Assembly (NCBI GenBank): GCA_003508835.1 | Contig: PUFA01000007.1 | Coordinates: 13,663,001 to 13,727,000 of the forward strand | Source of the DNA: Eonycteris spelaea | Lineage: Eukaryota; Chordata; Mammalia; Chiroptera; Pteropodidae | Reading direction: 5' to 3' | Length of the DNA: 64,000 bases | Shown: in pieces, positions 63,765-64,000 of the stretch | How positions within the stretch are numbered: position 1 is the stretch's first letter | How the letters are laid out: each line of letters begins with the position of its first letter | The notes under the pieces: model-generated | What the model was told of the DNA's origin: nothing | The model's database searches: none | Seen by the model: only the letters and a program-made list of their open reading frames with translations | Translations under genes and position numbers: made by a program

Positions 63765-63890
63765 GAGTCTCTCCCTCTCCCTTCTCTTATGCCCGCTCCT
63801 GCCCCCATTCTCCCTCCCACTCTCCTTTCCCCTCCTCCTTCTCTTTCTCTCTCTCTCTCTCCCTGTTTCTCTTCTTCTCTTTCCCTCTAG
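63765..63890. repeat. pyrimidine-rich tract
   Basis: CT-rich sequence with few purines and a (TC)n core near 63841-63862. It gives Arg/Glu-rich minus-strand frames that are artefacts. Confidence 0.88.
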
Positions 63891-63904
63891 CTCACCCTCT
63901 TTCC

Positions 63905-64000
63905 TTCCCAATAAACAAGTATTTGTTAAGCGCCTACTGAATGCTAGGAGCTATTCCATATCAGATAAATAGCAATAAACAAGACAGACACAGGACTTGA
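63905..64000 (-). repeat. L2 LINE 3' end (antisense), runs off window
   Basis: CCCAATAAACAAGTATTTGT, TAAGCGCCTACTGAATGCTA and ATAGCAATAAACAAGACAGA match the antisense L2 end. The element continues beyond the window. Confidence 0.82.

Overview
This is anonymous, AT-rich nuclear DNA from a placental mammal. The evidence is the mix of old mammal-wide repeats (MIR, MIR3, L2, MER5A, MER20, MER1-like, MLT1 LTRs), many L1 copies, long microsatellites and sparse CpG. I saw no primate Alu, rodent B1/B2, pig PRE1, ruminant BovB/tA, carnivore tRNA-Lys SINE or equid ERE. The youngest L1 (51157-58004) has an ORF1 and 3' end of the kind I associate with Laurasiatheria, and a bat-like genome is possible. 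The species call is low confidence.

I found no credible host protein-coding exon, rRNA, tRNA or snRNA gene. The longest open frames (up to about 170 codons) are chance frames, frames across repeats, or low-complexity purine/pyrimidine tracts. The window is best read as a gene desert or the inside of a very long intron.

Layout. 0-12 kb: scattered MIR and L2 pieces, one MIR split by an L1 3' end (about 7.8-8.3 kb), and an ERVL-type LTR end near 11.6 kb. 12-15 kb: an old L1 interrupted by an MLT1-type LTR. 15-19 kb: a 183-nt perfect purine tract, a pyrimidine tract of the opposite sense 2.4 kb later, and two GGTGACC-type MITE-like elements. 21-24 kb: MIR inside L2, a MER20, an L1 ORF2 fragment and a (GT)n(GC)n tract. 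24-31 kb: an MLT1 LTR, MER20 next to MER5A, L2 copies, and several repeat-poor stretches rich in homeodomain, FOX, SOX or E-box-like words that are the best candidates for regulatory DNA. 31-43 kb: MIRs, a MER1-like hAT element with its target duplication, a composite L1, a long L2 split by an L1 tail, and an MLT1 LTR. 43-51 kb: MIR3, an ERVL-type LTR, an L1 split by an MLT1 LTR, and a small L1 with a twin-priming inversion. 51-58 kb: a nearly full-length but dead L1 on the minus strand with recognisable ORF1 and ORF2 remnants. 58-64 kb: a solo gammaretrovirus-type (ERV1) LTR with a CTAG target duplication, a 3' L1, a MER21-like LTR and an L2 split by MER20.

The sequence works mainly as a layered record of transposition. 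The order of many insertions can be read from nesting. The few unexplained repeat-poor islands are where function, if any, should be sought.
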